Made by a program: the position numbers and the translations under genes. A stretch of 64,000 bases of DNA from Papilionanthe hookeriana x Papilionanthe teres (Eukaryota; Streptophyta; Magnoliopsida; Asparagales; Orchidaceae). Within the stretch, counting starts at the first letter, position 1, and each line of letters starts with the position of its first letter. Of this stretch, positions 11,691-22,030 are shown piece by piece. The notes below the pieces were generated by a model. The model saw nothing but the letters and a program-made list of their open reading frames with translations, was not told the DNA's origin and made no database searches. Location of the stretch: the NCBI GenBank assembly GCA_022702705.1, contig CM040427.1, positions 76,189,283 through 76,253,282 on the forward strand, given 5' to 3'.

Positions 11691-13632
11691 GATCCATTCA
11701 AATAAAGTCGAGGGTATGGTGGTCAAAGAGGTATGTGGTGGCGGTACCAAGCCAATCAAGTTCTACCGTGGTGATTCTTCCTCCAAAACTGAAAATGATG
11801 TACAATTTGAAGATGTTACTTCATCTGAAATAATTGAATTGCCGTTTGAGTGGTATTCTCCCTGTATCCAAAATTTAATTCAGCGCGGTATTTTTCCTAA
11901 GCAGTGGACAAAAGGTCAATCACAACGCTTTGAAGGGTTATGGAATAACGCCAGTCGGCCTTCCAATTCAAAACATGGTCTTGGATTCGGCACAGTAGCA
12001 CCAGTTGATGATTCAGAATTTTGCTTTGTTGTCACTTGCGAATCCAATGAAGATTGCTTGGAATCTTTAGAAGATCTCGAAGATCTACAAATTGGAGACG
12101 CTCCGCCAGAATTCGAAGAAGAAATTAAAGCCATGATGGACAAGTTAATGAAAGTTAACTTAGGTACTAGCGAAGAGCCTAGGCCTACCTTTGTTAGCTC
12201 CTTACTCAACAAAGAAGACTCCGAGAACATAATCAAGCTGTTAATGGAATTCAAGGACTGTTTTGCTTGGAGTTATGATGAAATGCCAGGATTAGCCTCA
12301 GAAGTTGCAGTTCACAGGCTAGGAGTGGATCCTACTTCCGTTCCAGTTAGACAAGCTCCGAGAAGAATGCGTCTAGAAATCGAACAACAAGTAATAGCTG
12401 AAGTTGAGAAGCTAATAGACACTAAATTTGTCCGTGAAGAGCAATACCTAACTTGGTTAGCCAACGTCGTACCAGTCAGAGAGAAGAATGGTCAGATCAG
12501 AGTCTGCATGGAATTCAGAGATTTAAATAAAGCATGTCCAAAAGACGAATTTCCGCTACCAATTCTAGAACTGATGATCGACATAGCGTCAACACATGAA
12601 ATCTTCTCTTTCATGGATGGATCATCAGGATACAATCAAATAAAGATGGCACCAGAAGACGAAAAGCTCATAGCATTCAGAACGTCAATCGGAGTGTACT
12701 GCTACACAGTAATGCCTTTCGGACAGAAGAACGCAGGAGCAACTTACCAAAGAGCAATGACGAGGATCTTTGATGATCTCATTCATAACCAAGTCGAGTG
12801 CTACGTGGATGACGTGGTTATCAAAAGCAAACTGAAAGAAGATCACCTGTATGATTTGAGAATTATTTTCGAGCGATTAAGACAATATTACCTTAAGATG
12901 AATCCCCCGAAATGTGCCTTCAGCGTCACCTCTGGGAAATTCTTAGGATTTGTTGTCCGACATCGCGGAATTGAAATTGATCCGGAAAAGATTAAAGCTA
13001 TCTTAGAAGTGCCACCTCCTAAAACCTTGAAACAACTTCGGTCCTTTCAAGGGAAATTAGCATATCTTCAACGCTTTATCTCGAACTTGTCAGGTAGGTG
13101 TCAGCCCTTCTCGACATTTATTAAAAAGGACGCCAAATTCGTTTGGGAAGAGAAATGCCAGCGGGCCTTTGAGGACATTAAGCAGTATTTAATGAAACCT
13201 CCTGTCTTAGCAGCACCAGTCTCAGGTCGACCTTTAATACTTTATACCGCGGCTTTAGATGACTCCCTTGGAGCCTCGCTAGCCTGTGTCAATGACGAGG
13301 GAAAAGAAAATCCTCTCTACTACTTAAGTCGTCGTCTGATTCTGACGGAAGTAAAATATCCTCCTATTGAGAAGCATTGTTTGGCCCTGATCTTCGCCGA
13401 TCAGAAGCTCAGGCATTACATGCTTTCTCATAAGGTCAACCTTATTTCAAAGTTTAATCCATTGCAATATTTGATGACCCGTCCAAAACTTTCTGGCAGA
13501 CTTGCCAGGTGGTCGATGATACTATTGCAATTCGATATAACTTTCGTGCCTCTTCGTGCCGTAAAGGGACAAGTCCTAGCAGACTTCCTTGCAGCACACC
13601 CTTTGCCAGCAGAATCGCCTCTCAACGACGAC
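11690..13632 (+). pseudogene. Reverse transcriptase and first RNase H of element A
   Basis: An open frame runs from 11665 to 13884. RT motifs are in order: EFRDLNKACPKDEFPLP, FSFMDGSSGYNQIKMAPED, FGQKNAGATYQRAM and the catalytic YVDD at 12802-12813. The following RNase H (from about 13210) reads LILYTAALDDSLGASLA...YYLSRRL...YPPIEKHCLAL and lacks a clear first catalytic Asp, as expected for the degenerate Ty3-type RNase H of Tat elements. This is the best-preserved part of A and looks intact across RT. It would copy element RNA into DNA inside the particle. Confidence 0.93.
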
Positions 13633-14150
13633 TTGCCTGACGAGCAAATAATGAATTTAGAAGACCTCGATGATCAGCGTTGGGAACTGTACTTCGATGG
13701 AGCATCTTCAGCACAGAAAGACAAAGAATTGCAAACGATAGTGCCCGGTAAGGCAGGAATCGGACTAATCTTTATAACACCGAAGCGGGGGATGTTAAGA
13801 TACTCCTACAACTTAACAGAACCGTGTACAAACAACGAAGCAGAATATGAAGCTCTCATAACCGGATTGGAGTTAACCATTTAGATGGGGATAACAGATA
13901 TCAACATCTACGGGGATTCGCAGTTGATCATTCAACAGATCGCCGGACGATACGAGATTCTAAAGCCAAAACTCGAGCAAGTACTTTCAGTATGCCATGA
14001 AACTGTTGGAGCAAATTCCAAATGTGACAATCTACAAAATTCCCAGAAAAGAAAATGCTCTTGCAGATGCTCTAGCTCGCCTTGCAAAAGAATTTTCCTG
14101 CCCACAGGATGAGTCAGTTGAAGTGTCAGTTCAGGGACGATAGGTCCTAT
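13633..14150 (+). pseudogene. Second, archaeal-type RNase H of element A
   Basis: Starts after ADFLAAHP. Catalytic positions are visible: Asp in YFDGA (13696), Glu in NNEAEYEAL (13837/13843), Asp in YGDSQL (13915) and a last Asp in ADALARLA (about 14066, in a shifted frame). An in-frame stop interrupts it at 13882-13884 and a frameshift lies near 13980. A second, archaeal/plant-type RNase H is the established hallmark of the Tat lineage and is thought to take over from the degenerate first one. B keeps a fragment at 51227-50730. Confidence 0.85.
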
Positions 14151-14199
14151 CACGGCTCGACATGGACGCAATGTCCGAATCGGAAAGGCAGAAGAATCA

Positions 14200-15483
14200 G
14201 TTGCAACAATAACAGAGAATACAGAAGATTGGCGACAACCGCTAATAGACTACTTGCAAACAGGAAACCTACCAGACGATAAGTCGTTAGCCCATCAAAT
14301 CAAGAAAAGAACTTTGTCTTACACATTAATAAATAATACATTATATAGAAGGTCTTTTGACCAGATGTGGCTAAGGTGCCTGAGCGGGTCCGAGGCTCGT
14401 GAAATTGTTAAAGAGGTGCACTCAGGACTTTGTGGCGCTCATCAGTCGGGTCCGAAAATGAAAATGAAGATTAAAAGACTAGGGTACTACTGGCCCTCGA
14501 TGATGACCGACTGCATGAAAGTTGCCAAAAGCTGTCACCAGTGCCAAGTGCATGGAGTGATTCTACATCAACCTCCAAATGTGCTACATCCGATGATTGC
14601 GTAGTGGCCATTTGAGTGTTGGGGCACAGATATAGTGGGTCTGATAGAACCGCCTTCTTCAAGAGGACATCGCTTCATTCTTGCAGCAACAAATTACTTT
14701 TCCAAATGGGCAGAAGCTATACCGCTCAGGGAAGTTAAAGCACACCATGTGTTACAGTTCTTCAAGAATCAAGTGGTGTACCGTTTCGGAGTACCGCACA
14801 GAATTATATCGGATAATGGGTCAGCATTCAGAAGTACGAAGATCAACAATTTTGTCAGAAGGCACGGGATCGACTGGCGATATTCGACGATCTACTACCC
14901 AAGAGTAAACGGCTTGGCCGAAGCCTTTAATAAAACTCTTGTCCAAATCCTAAAGAAAACTTTGGACGACAACAAGAGAAATTGACACGAGAAGTTGTTA
15001 GATGCCTTATGGGCCTACAGGATGACTTTCAGAACTCCTACTCAGTCTACGCCCTACGCTCTGGTGTACGGGTCCGAGGCCGTTTTACCTTTGGAGGTTC
15101 AGCTTCCGTCACTCCGAATCGCAGTTGCGAACAAGATTACTATAGAAGAGAATGCCAAACTACGACTGGAAGAACTGGAAAGTTTGGAAGGGAAGCAACT
15201 TTCAGCCCAGCACAATCTGGAACTATATCAAGCCAAGATGATCCAGGCCCATGATAAACTGGTCCGCCCAAGAGCATTCAAAGTCGGTGATTTAGTTCTA
15301 GTTCTCAAGAGACCTATTCTTGCACACCGCAAGATAGGAGGTAAATTTGAACCGACTTGGGAGGGGCCGTTCGTGGTCGAGACAGTATACTCAGGAGGTT
15401 CCTACCAGCTTGTGAATTGCCGTAGGAAACGATCTATGCTTCCAATCAATGGAAGATATTTGAAAAAGTATTACGCAACCTGA
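14200..15483 (+). pseudogene. Integrase of element A
   Basis: The HHCC zinc finger lies at about 14417-14550 (HSGLCGAHQ...SCHQCQ). The core has the catalytic triad Asp 14629, Asp 14812 and Glu 14920, with exactly 35 residues between the last two (DD35E). The C-terminal part runs from about 14995 and ends at KKYYAT, with a stop at 15481. In-frame stops at 14602 and 14983 break it. There is no chromodomain, consistent with Tat. It would insert element cDNA into the genome. B has matching fragments at 50395-49368. Confidence 0.92.
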
Positions 15484-15809
15484 TGTTTCGAAGAATGAAA
15501 TCTCATTCCTAGAAGCACGGGTAGAATAATCACTTGTAACTGGGTCCAGACCCAAAATAAAATAAAAAAAAATAAAAAGGGATGAATGATAAAATAAAAA
15601 ATGTGCTAAAAGAAAACATGTGAACTTGTAATAATAAAATTTTAACCCTTCCTTCTCGATCAAACCCATTCCTTATCTTTTCTTATCTTTTCTTGCTCTT
15701 GTGAAATTTGAAATAATAAAATAAGAATTCTCCATTAATAAGCAACTTTCTTATTGTTCTCGTTCTGAGTACAGCCCCTGATCCTTTCCTTGTTTTTTCT
15801 TTCAGGGAA
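15484..15809 (+). promoter_or_regulatory. Spacer after integrase with splice-acceptor-like site
   Basis: About 325 bp of A/T-rich noncoding DNA. It ends in a pyrimidine run followed by CAG (TTTTTTCTTTCAG, AG at 15804-15805), only 4 bases before ATG 15810. The matching place in B (sense TCTTTTCGCAG then GGAAATG, near 49062) keeps the same layout. This looks like a 3' splice site that would bring the downstream ORF close to a 5' cap. Confidence 0.5.
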
Positions 15810-16812
15810 ATGTCGAACGGGCGGTTGTTCCTGAACTTTAAGGATGGCGTAAGTCTTGAACTTAACAAAGAAGACCTGAAAGCTGATGTTGTGATAGAGA
15901 TTAACTCAGAATTTGCACAGCTGGAATTGGAATATGAAGAAACTGCCTGGACTACTGTGGATCCCTGGCAGTCCTGTGGAAAGACAGTGATGTGGCTCAA
16001 TGAGAAAGTTCCCCATACTGCAAACAAGAAAAGGAAGATCAACGCGACCGAAGATAACAAGATGAAATCAGTGACAACTACTGTAGGAGGAAAGCTTGTC
16101 AGTGCTGCCCCTACTGAGATTCAAGGGGAAAGAAGAGCCACTCTGACCGCAACCCAAAAAAGAAACAAGAATCAGTGTATCGCCAAAATTCTAAAGAAAT
16201 TAACAAAGGAACGTAACAAGGAAGAAATTCTGATGACTACAGCAGTTGCCCCAAGGAGGCCAGCCCTCAGGAGCACCATAGCAGAGGTTGTTCCAGAGGA
16301 GACTACTACAGAGCCTGCACTTGGGATAGTGATGATTCCAGGAGAGCGTGACGGTGTGGAGCCATATATCCCACAATACGTCACTAGGCCCCGACAGCTA
16401 CAGATAATTTCAGAGCACGAGTAGGAAATGATCCAGAGGGTGCGGAAGCAGAATTTTGAGTACTTTCAGAGAATCAGAGGCAGATATGTCAACATCCTAG
16501 AAGGACTGGAGTTACATACAGATGTTTTCTCTCACTACGAGCAGAGTGAGATTGTAGACTATGTCAAGGAACTGAAGAAACTAGGTCGTGCAGGACGACT
16601 CCAAAGCAAGACCTACTCTGAGCCAAAGAAATGGAAACGAGGCAAAGGGAGGATTACACTCCAATTCGGATGTTGTTTCAACTTTGCTGATGACAAGAAA
16701 GGAAATCCGCCGAGGATACTCCGCTATGATGAAGTGGATCTAATGCCAGTGCTGATTAAGAAAATGATAAAGAGGATGGTGGCTAGGCAAGTCTTACCTG
16801 CCGATTGCATAC
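15810..16812 (+). pseudogene. AlkB-like (ALKBH9/10-type) accessory ORF, 5' part
   Basis: ATG 15810 gives MSNGRLFLNF. The frame is open to 16421, has one stop (TAG 16422-16424) and stays open in the same frame to the insertion point of element C at 16812. The N-terminal ~130 residues resemble this element's own Gag N-terminus (MS...F.F..G..L...KE, then LTATQKRNKNQCIAKILKKL). From about 16530 the protein resembles the front of plant ALKBH9/ALKBH10 RNA demethylases: an E-Q-S-E-I-V helix, GRAGRL, KRGKGRITLQFGCCFNF, GNPP.IL, then LPADCI just before the insertion. The rest continues at 29578. The family removes m6A from RNA with Fe(II) and 2-oxoglutarate. The activity of this protein is inferred from the family. 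Confidence 0.85.
16808..16812 (+). repeat. Target-site duplication, left copy (CATAC)
   Basis: CATAC immediately before element C is repeated exactly at 29573-29577 after it. Five bp is the usual duplication size for Ty3/gypsy integrases. Confidence 0.95.
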
Positions 16813-16984
16813 TAATCACAGAAAAATTCATTAAGAAATTCATATCTATTTTTGATGAAATTGCACTTTAAAGAAATGTATTTTCTTTATTTTATTGCAG
16901 GAATGAAGATTTATAAGTGATGGAAGCGAAAAGCATGAAATGGAGCGAATTTAGATCAAAAAGGAGGAAATTCATGCAAATATA

Positions 16985-17165
16985 ACTACTTCGCCAACAG
17001 CGAGATCGAGGCCACCGACGGCGAGATCGTGAAGACAATTTTTGAAGGAATTATAACTACCTCACTGACAGCGAGCCCGAGCCCGCTGACAGCTAGATCG
17101 CGAGGTTTGAAGACCTTCTAGAAGCCCCGCTGACGGCGAGGTCGTTTCTCGCCGACGGCGAGCCA
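16985..17165 (+). repeat. Cluster of 15-bp near-palindromes, first of four
   Basis: Several variants of CTCGCCGACGGCGAG occur, one exact at 17148-17162. The motif is its own reverse complement except at the centre. It is GC-rich within AT-rich DNA and lies just upstream of the LTR TATA box. Related clusters are at 23575-23702, 25381-25525 and 28199-28376. Confidence 0.8.
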
Positions 17166-17240
17166 GTTCAAAATACAAATACATTGAACCTGGACACTTT
17201 TTGAAGAGATGTTTAAGCACCCCTTGGACCTTTGCTTACC

Positions 17241-17256
17241 TCTATAAATAGAGGCT
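17241..17256 (+). promoter_or_regulatory. Element C LTR TATA box
   Basis: TATAAATA at 17243-17250 sits inside the near-palindrome CCTCTATAAATAGAGG. It is repeated at 28454-28461 in the 3' LTR. Transcription would start about 30 bp downstream, giving R and U5 of roughly 1.1 kb. Confidence 0.7.
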
Positions 17257-18307
17257 GAATTCTAGTGTCTTAGTGTGTCTTTTGAGTCTTAAAAAAGTTT
17301 CTCTAGAGTCTTTTATGTAAGTCTGAGTGTGTTTAGTGAGTTTCTTTAGTTTATTTGAGTGTTATTTAGAAGTTGTTGTACTAGAAGGAAAAAATCAAAG
17401 GAACTTCAAGGAGTCTGCTTGGAGAGGAAATTAAGATAAGTATCTTTGTTTATTGTTGTTAACTTTAAATGAAATCCATGCTTTGTTTTATTCCCATGCA
17501 TTCTGAGTAGTTTTCTCAGTCTTTCTCCTTGTTATTGAAAATTATGCGGATTGATGAAATTAAATAGAAGCACATAATATATTAAAATAAATTGTGATAA
17601 TTTTTACTTAAAACTTAATTTACTTTCAATCTGGCCAATTGAGTTGTTAAGATAAGATATGTTGAATTATCAACTATAGTAAAAATTACATCCAATATTC
17701 AGGGAAGTCAAAAGCCTTGGAAGGTGGGTGCAAATAAATAGGGAAATATTAATTATCGGACGTAGAATTGGACATTTTAGTGTGACAGACTAAAATATTC
17801 AATTCGGTCCTACTGTTTGAGAGCTGAAGTGTAGATGTTAGCCCTCAGGTGAGGGGAACGTGGGAGCTCTGAAGTGGCAGCCAGTATCCTCCCAACTCTA
17901 GCTGCGATTCGATAATCAAACATAGGATTAGTCAATGTTCTTTGCACCTGGACCAAAGGGTAAAGAATAGGAATGCTCCTATTTCTCACAATACAGTTTA
18001 AAAATTCAATTTAAATTTATCATTCACTTAATTTTCTAAAAACAAGGAGAAGGATACTTTTTCTGAATTATTTAAATCAACTTATTTCAAGCATTAGTTT
18101 ACTTTAGTTTGCAATAGTTACTTTTAATTACCGTTTACTATATTAGTAAGTAATTTCTTTTAATTTAGCTAATAACAAATCTGTTAAAAACTTCCCTGTG
18201 GGATCGATAGCCAGGACTCTATTAGAGCCCTGTATTACTTGATGCGATACGTATACTTGCGTAGAATCCACATTATACATTAAATCATAACTCTATATTT
18301 AAAGCGG

Positions 18308-18391
18308 GATCAAGTTTTTGGTGCCGTTGCTATAAACATAAATTGCATAAATATTAAAAGTGAGTCAAGCTTTTAGCGTCGTTGCCGGGGA
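18308..18391 (+). promoter_or_regulatory. Duplicated LTR-end and primer binding site, tRNA-Asp type
   Basis: The working PBS is TAGCGTCGTTGCCGGGGA at 18374-18391, 16 of 18 matches to the tRNA-Asp type site TGGCGCCGTTGCCGGGGA of Athila elements. About 55 bp earlier GATCAAGTTTTTGGTGCCGT (from 18308) looks like an older copy of the same LTR-end plus PBS context, now inside the LTR. The older copy is also present in the 3' LTR (29513-29535), so it existed before the last transposition. Confidence 0.75.
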
Positions 18392-18450
18392 GGTAAGGAA
18401 ATTATTTACTAGAGTAACGGACTAATCTAAAATTTAATTTATAAAATTTT

Positions 18451-20244
18451 ATGCGAAAATTTGGAAATGAAAATTTAATACCTTACGATTCAGAATTAGA
18501 GCGTACAATTAAAGGAATTAGAAAACAAAAAAGAGAAATTATAAATTTAACACAAATGACAAATATTCCTGAAAATGAAAATATCAATCAACCAAGACCA
18601 TTACGAGATTATGCCAACCCTACATTAGATGAAATTCATTTAACTATTCAAAACCCTGATGTAGCTGCTAATTCATTTGAATTTAAACATGCAATTATCC
18701 AAATGGTACAAAATAATCAATTTAGTGGTTCACCTACTGAAGATCCTAATTTACTTCTTGCTAGTTTTTTAGAACTATGTGCTACTTTCAAATATAAGGG
18801 AGTATCTAACGATGCTATTAGACTTAGACTTTTTCCTTTTTCTTTAAGGGATAAGGCTAAAATGTGGTTAAATTCATTAGCACCTGGATCTATTAAAACT
18901 TGGGGAGAATTATCACAAAAATTTCTATCCAAATATTTTCCACCATCTAAAACTGCTAAGCTTAGAAATGATATAACTTCTTTTAGTCAGTTTGATGGAG
19001 AGTCAATATATGAATCTTGGGAAAGATTTAAAGAACTTCTTAGGAAATGCCCACATCATGCGTTACCAGATTGGTTAATTATTCAAACTTTCTATAATGG
19101 ATTAGTAGGATCTTTAAGATCAATCATCGATGCTGCTGCTGGAGGATCATTAATGTCAAAACAATTTGATGACGCCTATGCAATAATCGAAGAAATGGCA
19201 ACCAATAATTTTCAATGGCCTGCTGATAGAATGAATTCGAAGAAAATAGCTAGTATTCATGACAATGATGCAATATCTATATTAGCCTCACAAATTGCTG
19301 CTATATCTAAAAAATTAGATCATTTTGGAATGAATTACTCTCCAAATATATCAGAAGAAAATTCATCTAGATAACTTATAGATTCCCAATCTCAACATGA
19401 AACTATTAATGCAATTAACAACAGACCCAATAATCCTTATGCAAATTATTATAATCATGGATGGAAAAATCATCCTAATTTTAATTGGAATAATAACACA
19501 ACTAATCAACCATGGATGAATAATATGACACAACCATTAGGAAATCCATCTAATCAAGGAAATCCTAGTTATAAATTTAATTATCCACCTGGATTTAATA
19601 ACCCATAATTTAAAGATAAGAAATTATCTATAGAAGAATTAATATTAAATATGGGTCAACATTTACAAAATCAAGGAAATCAATTACAAATACAAGGAAA
19701 CCAATTACAAAATCAAGGAACAGCTATCAAAAATATTGAAACTCAACTTGGACATATCGCTACCGCACTTAATAATAGAATACCTGGAACATTTCCTAGT
19801 AATGTAGAAATAAATCCTAAAGACAAAGGAAATGAAAAAATTAAAGCAATACAATTACGAAGTGGAAAAGAATTAGAACCTCAAATTCATAAAGAACTTG
19901 AAAGTCAAAAAGAGGAAGTGGAAATTGAAAAGGAAAAGAATCAACAAGATCCAAACTTAGAAAATCCTTCAATACCTATGAAAATTTCTGTTGAAAAACC
20001 TCCACCACCATTTCCTCAACAACTAATTCAACATAAAAAAGATAAACAATTTGCTAAATTCATTAAAATTTTAAAGAAATTAACAATAAATATTCTTTTC
20101 GTAGAAGCTTTAGAACAGATGTCAAACTATGTAAAATTCATGAAAGATATTCTAAATAAAAAAAGAAAATTTACTGATAATGAAATGATCGCACTTAGTG
20201 AAGAGTGTAGTGCTATTATTCGAAAAAACTTCTCGAAAAATTAA
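18451..20244 (+). pseudogene. Athila Gag (element C)
   Basis: ATG 18451, open to 19374, then continuing in the same frame past stops at 19372 and 19606 to 20244. The capsid core is clear: LRLFPFSLRDKAKMWLNSL, FLSKYFPPSKTAKLR, SFSQFDGESIYESWERFKEL and QTFYNGL. Later parts are Asn/Gln-rich (QGNQLQIQGNQLQNQG near 19660-19720), then AIQLRSGKEL near 19855. This is the typical Athila Gag. A small frameshift in an A-run near 20225 separates it from protease. It would form the particle that packages element RNA. Confidence 0.92.
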
Positions 20245-20859
20245 AAGATCCTGGTAGTTTCACTATACCCCGCACTATCGGAGAAAAATTCTATGGAAAA
20301 GCTTTGTGTGACTTAGGAGCAAGCATCAATTTAATGCCTCTATCAATTTTTAAAAGGTTAGGATTGGGAAAAATTTCACCTACTTCAAGAACTCTTCGGC
20401 TCAGCTGATCGTTCTGTTACATATCCTAAGGGCGTTATTGAAGATGTATTGGTAAAAGTGGACAAATTTATCTTCCCTGTAGATTTTATTGTTCTAGATA
20501 TGAAAGAAGATAAAGAAATTCCTATCATTTTAGGAAGACCATTTTTAGCCACGGGAAAAGCTATGATTGATGTTCAGAAAGGAGAATTAATTATGAGAGT
20601 GAATGACCAAAAAGTTACTTTTAATATTGCTAAATCAATGAAATATCCTGCGCTAGAAAAAGATGATGAGTGTTTTCGAATGGAAGTACTTGATCATTTA
20701 CAAAAAGAGCATTTTAAAGAATATTATGAAGAAAAATTAGAAAAAGAAAATATTGAATTAATTGAAAAAGCCGATATAAAGGAAGAACTAGATTATATTC
20801 AAGAAATATTTGAATTTATGGATAACACAGAAAACACTGAAAAAATTATAGTTCCATGA
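20225..20859 (+). pseudogene. Athila protease (element C)
   Basis: After the frameshift near 20225 the protein reads DPGSFTIPRTIGEKFYGKAL, then the active-site segment CDLGASINLMP (about 20305-20340). A stop or frameshift near 20404 breaks it and the frame 20449-20859 completes it with PIILGRPFLATGKAMIDV. The C-terminal part is an acidic coiled linker toward RT. The family is an aspartic protease that processes Gag-Pol. Confidence 0.88.
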
Positions 20860-20889
20860 ATTATTAAACCTCCTGAACTTGAGTTAAAA

Positions 20890-22017
20890 ATGTTACCTAA
20901 TCATTTAAAGTATGCTTACTTAGGTAATTCTTCAACTCTAACTGTTATTATTTCATCTGAATTAAATGAATCTCAACAACAAAATCTCTTAGATATATTA
21001 AAAAAATATAAAAAAAATTTTAGTTGGACTTTAGCAGATATTAAAAGAATTAGTCCTTCAATATGTATGCACAGAATTATTTTAGATAATGAACATAAAC
21101 CTAAAGCAGATCCACAAAGGAGATTAAATCCAATAATGAAAGTAGTCAAGAAAGAAATTTTAAAATGGTTAGATAATGGTATTATATATCCTATTTCGAC
21201 GATTGTCAGGTAAGCCCAATTCACTGTGTACCTAAAAAAGGAGGGGTGACTGTCAAAGCTAATGAAAATAATGATCTTATCCCTATAAGACAAGCTACTG
21301 GATGACGAATATGTATTGATTATAGAAAATTAAACATAGCCATCAGAAAAGATCATTTCCCTTTACCATTTCTAGACCAGATGTTAGATAGATTAGCCGG
21401 ACATAAATATTTTTGTTTCTTAGATGGATATACCGGTTATCATCAAATACAAATTGCTCCCGAGGATCGAGATAAAACTACATTTACTAGTCCTTATGGA
21501 ACTTTCGCTTTTCGAAGAATGCCTTTTGGATTATGTAATGCACCTGCAACATTCCAAAGATGTATGATGTCTATATTTAGTAAATTAATTGATAATGGAA
21601 TAGAAGTATTTATGGGTGATTTCTCTGTATTTGGAACAACATTCGACACATGCTTAAATCGTCTTGAAAAAGTATTTGAAGTATGTGAGAAAACTAATTT
21701 AGTTCTTAATTGGGAGAAATGTCAATTTATGGTTACAGGCGGCATTGTATTAGAACATAAAATTTCGGAAAAAGGCATGGAAGTAGACCCTGCAAAAATT
21801 CAAGTTATAGCTAAATTACCACCTCCAACTACGGTGAAAGGGGTAAGAAGTTTTCTTGGACATGCTGGATTCTAAAGATGTTATATTAAAGATTTTTCAA
21901 AAATTACTAAACCTCTATGCCAACTTCTTGAAAAGGACAAGAAATTTTAATTTACAACTGAATGCCTGAATGCTTTCGAATTATTAAAAGATAAATTAAT
22001 TACAGCACCTATAATAT
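20890..22017 (+). pseudogene. Athila reverse transcriptase (element C), active site altered
   Basis: N-terminal RT region 20890-21208, frameshift near 21195-21210, a stop at about 21304, then 21381-21875 with FLDGYTGYHQIQIAPED and FRRMPFGLCNAPATFQRCM. The catalytic segment reads FMGDFSVFG (about 21610-21640) where the family has F-M-D-D, so the first of the two metal-binding Asp residues is Gly. A stop at 21873 precedes the connection region KDFSKITKPLCQLLEK, which is cut at about 22013. Confidence 0.9.
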
Positions 22018-22030
22018 TGATAATGAAATT
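22005..22030 (+). other. Deletion junction: RNase H lost
   Basis: The RT connection sequence ending LITAPI runs directly into the integrase N-terminal linker DNEILDSFPDEQLYN. The whole RNase H domain that normally lies between them is absent. It is an internal deletion of roughly a kilobase in this copy. Confidence 0.8.

Larger units (their letters stand above)
16813..18367 (+). repeat. Element C 5' LTR
   Basis: Starts TAATCACAG where the 3' LTR starts TGATCACTG, so the expected TG has mutated. It ends GAGTCA at 18367. It matches 28024-29572 closely, with most differences clustered near 17875-17905 and 18165-18235. It contains a palindromic GC-rich cluster (16985-17165) and a TATA box (17243-17250). 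Confidence 0.95.
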
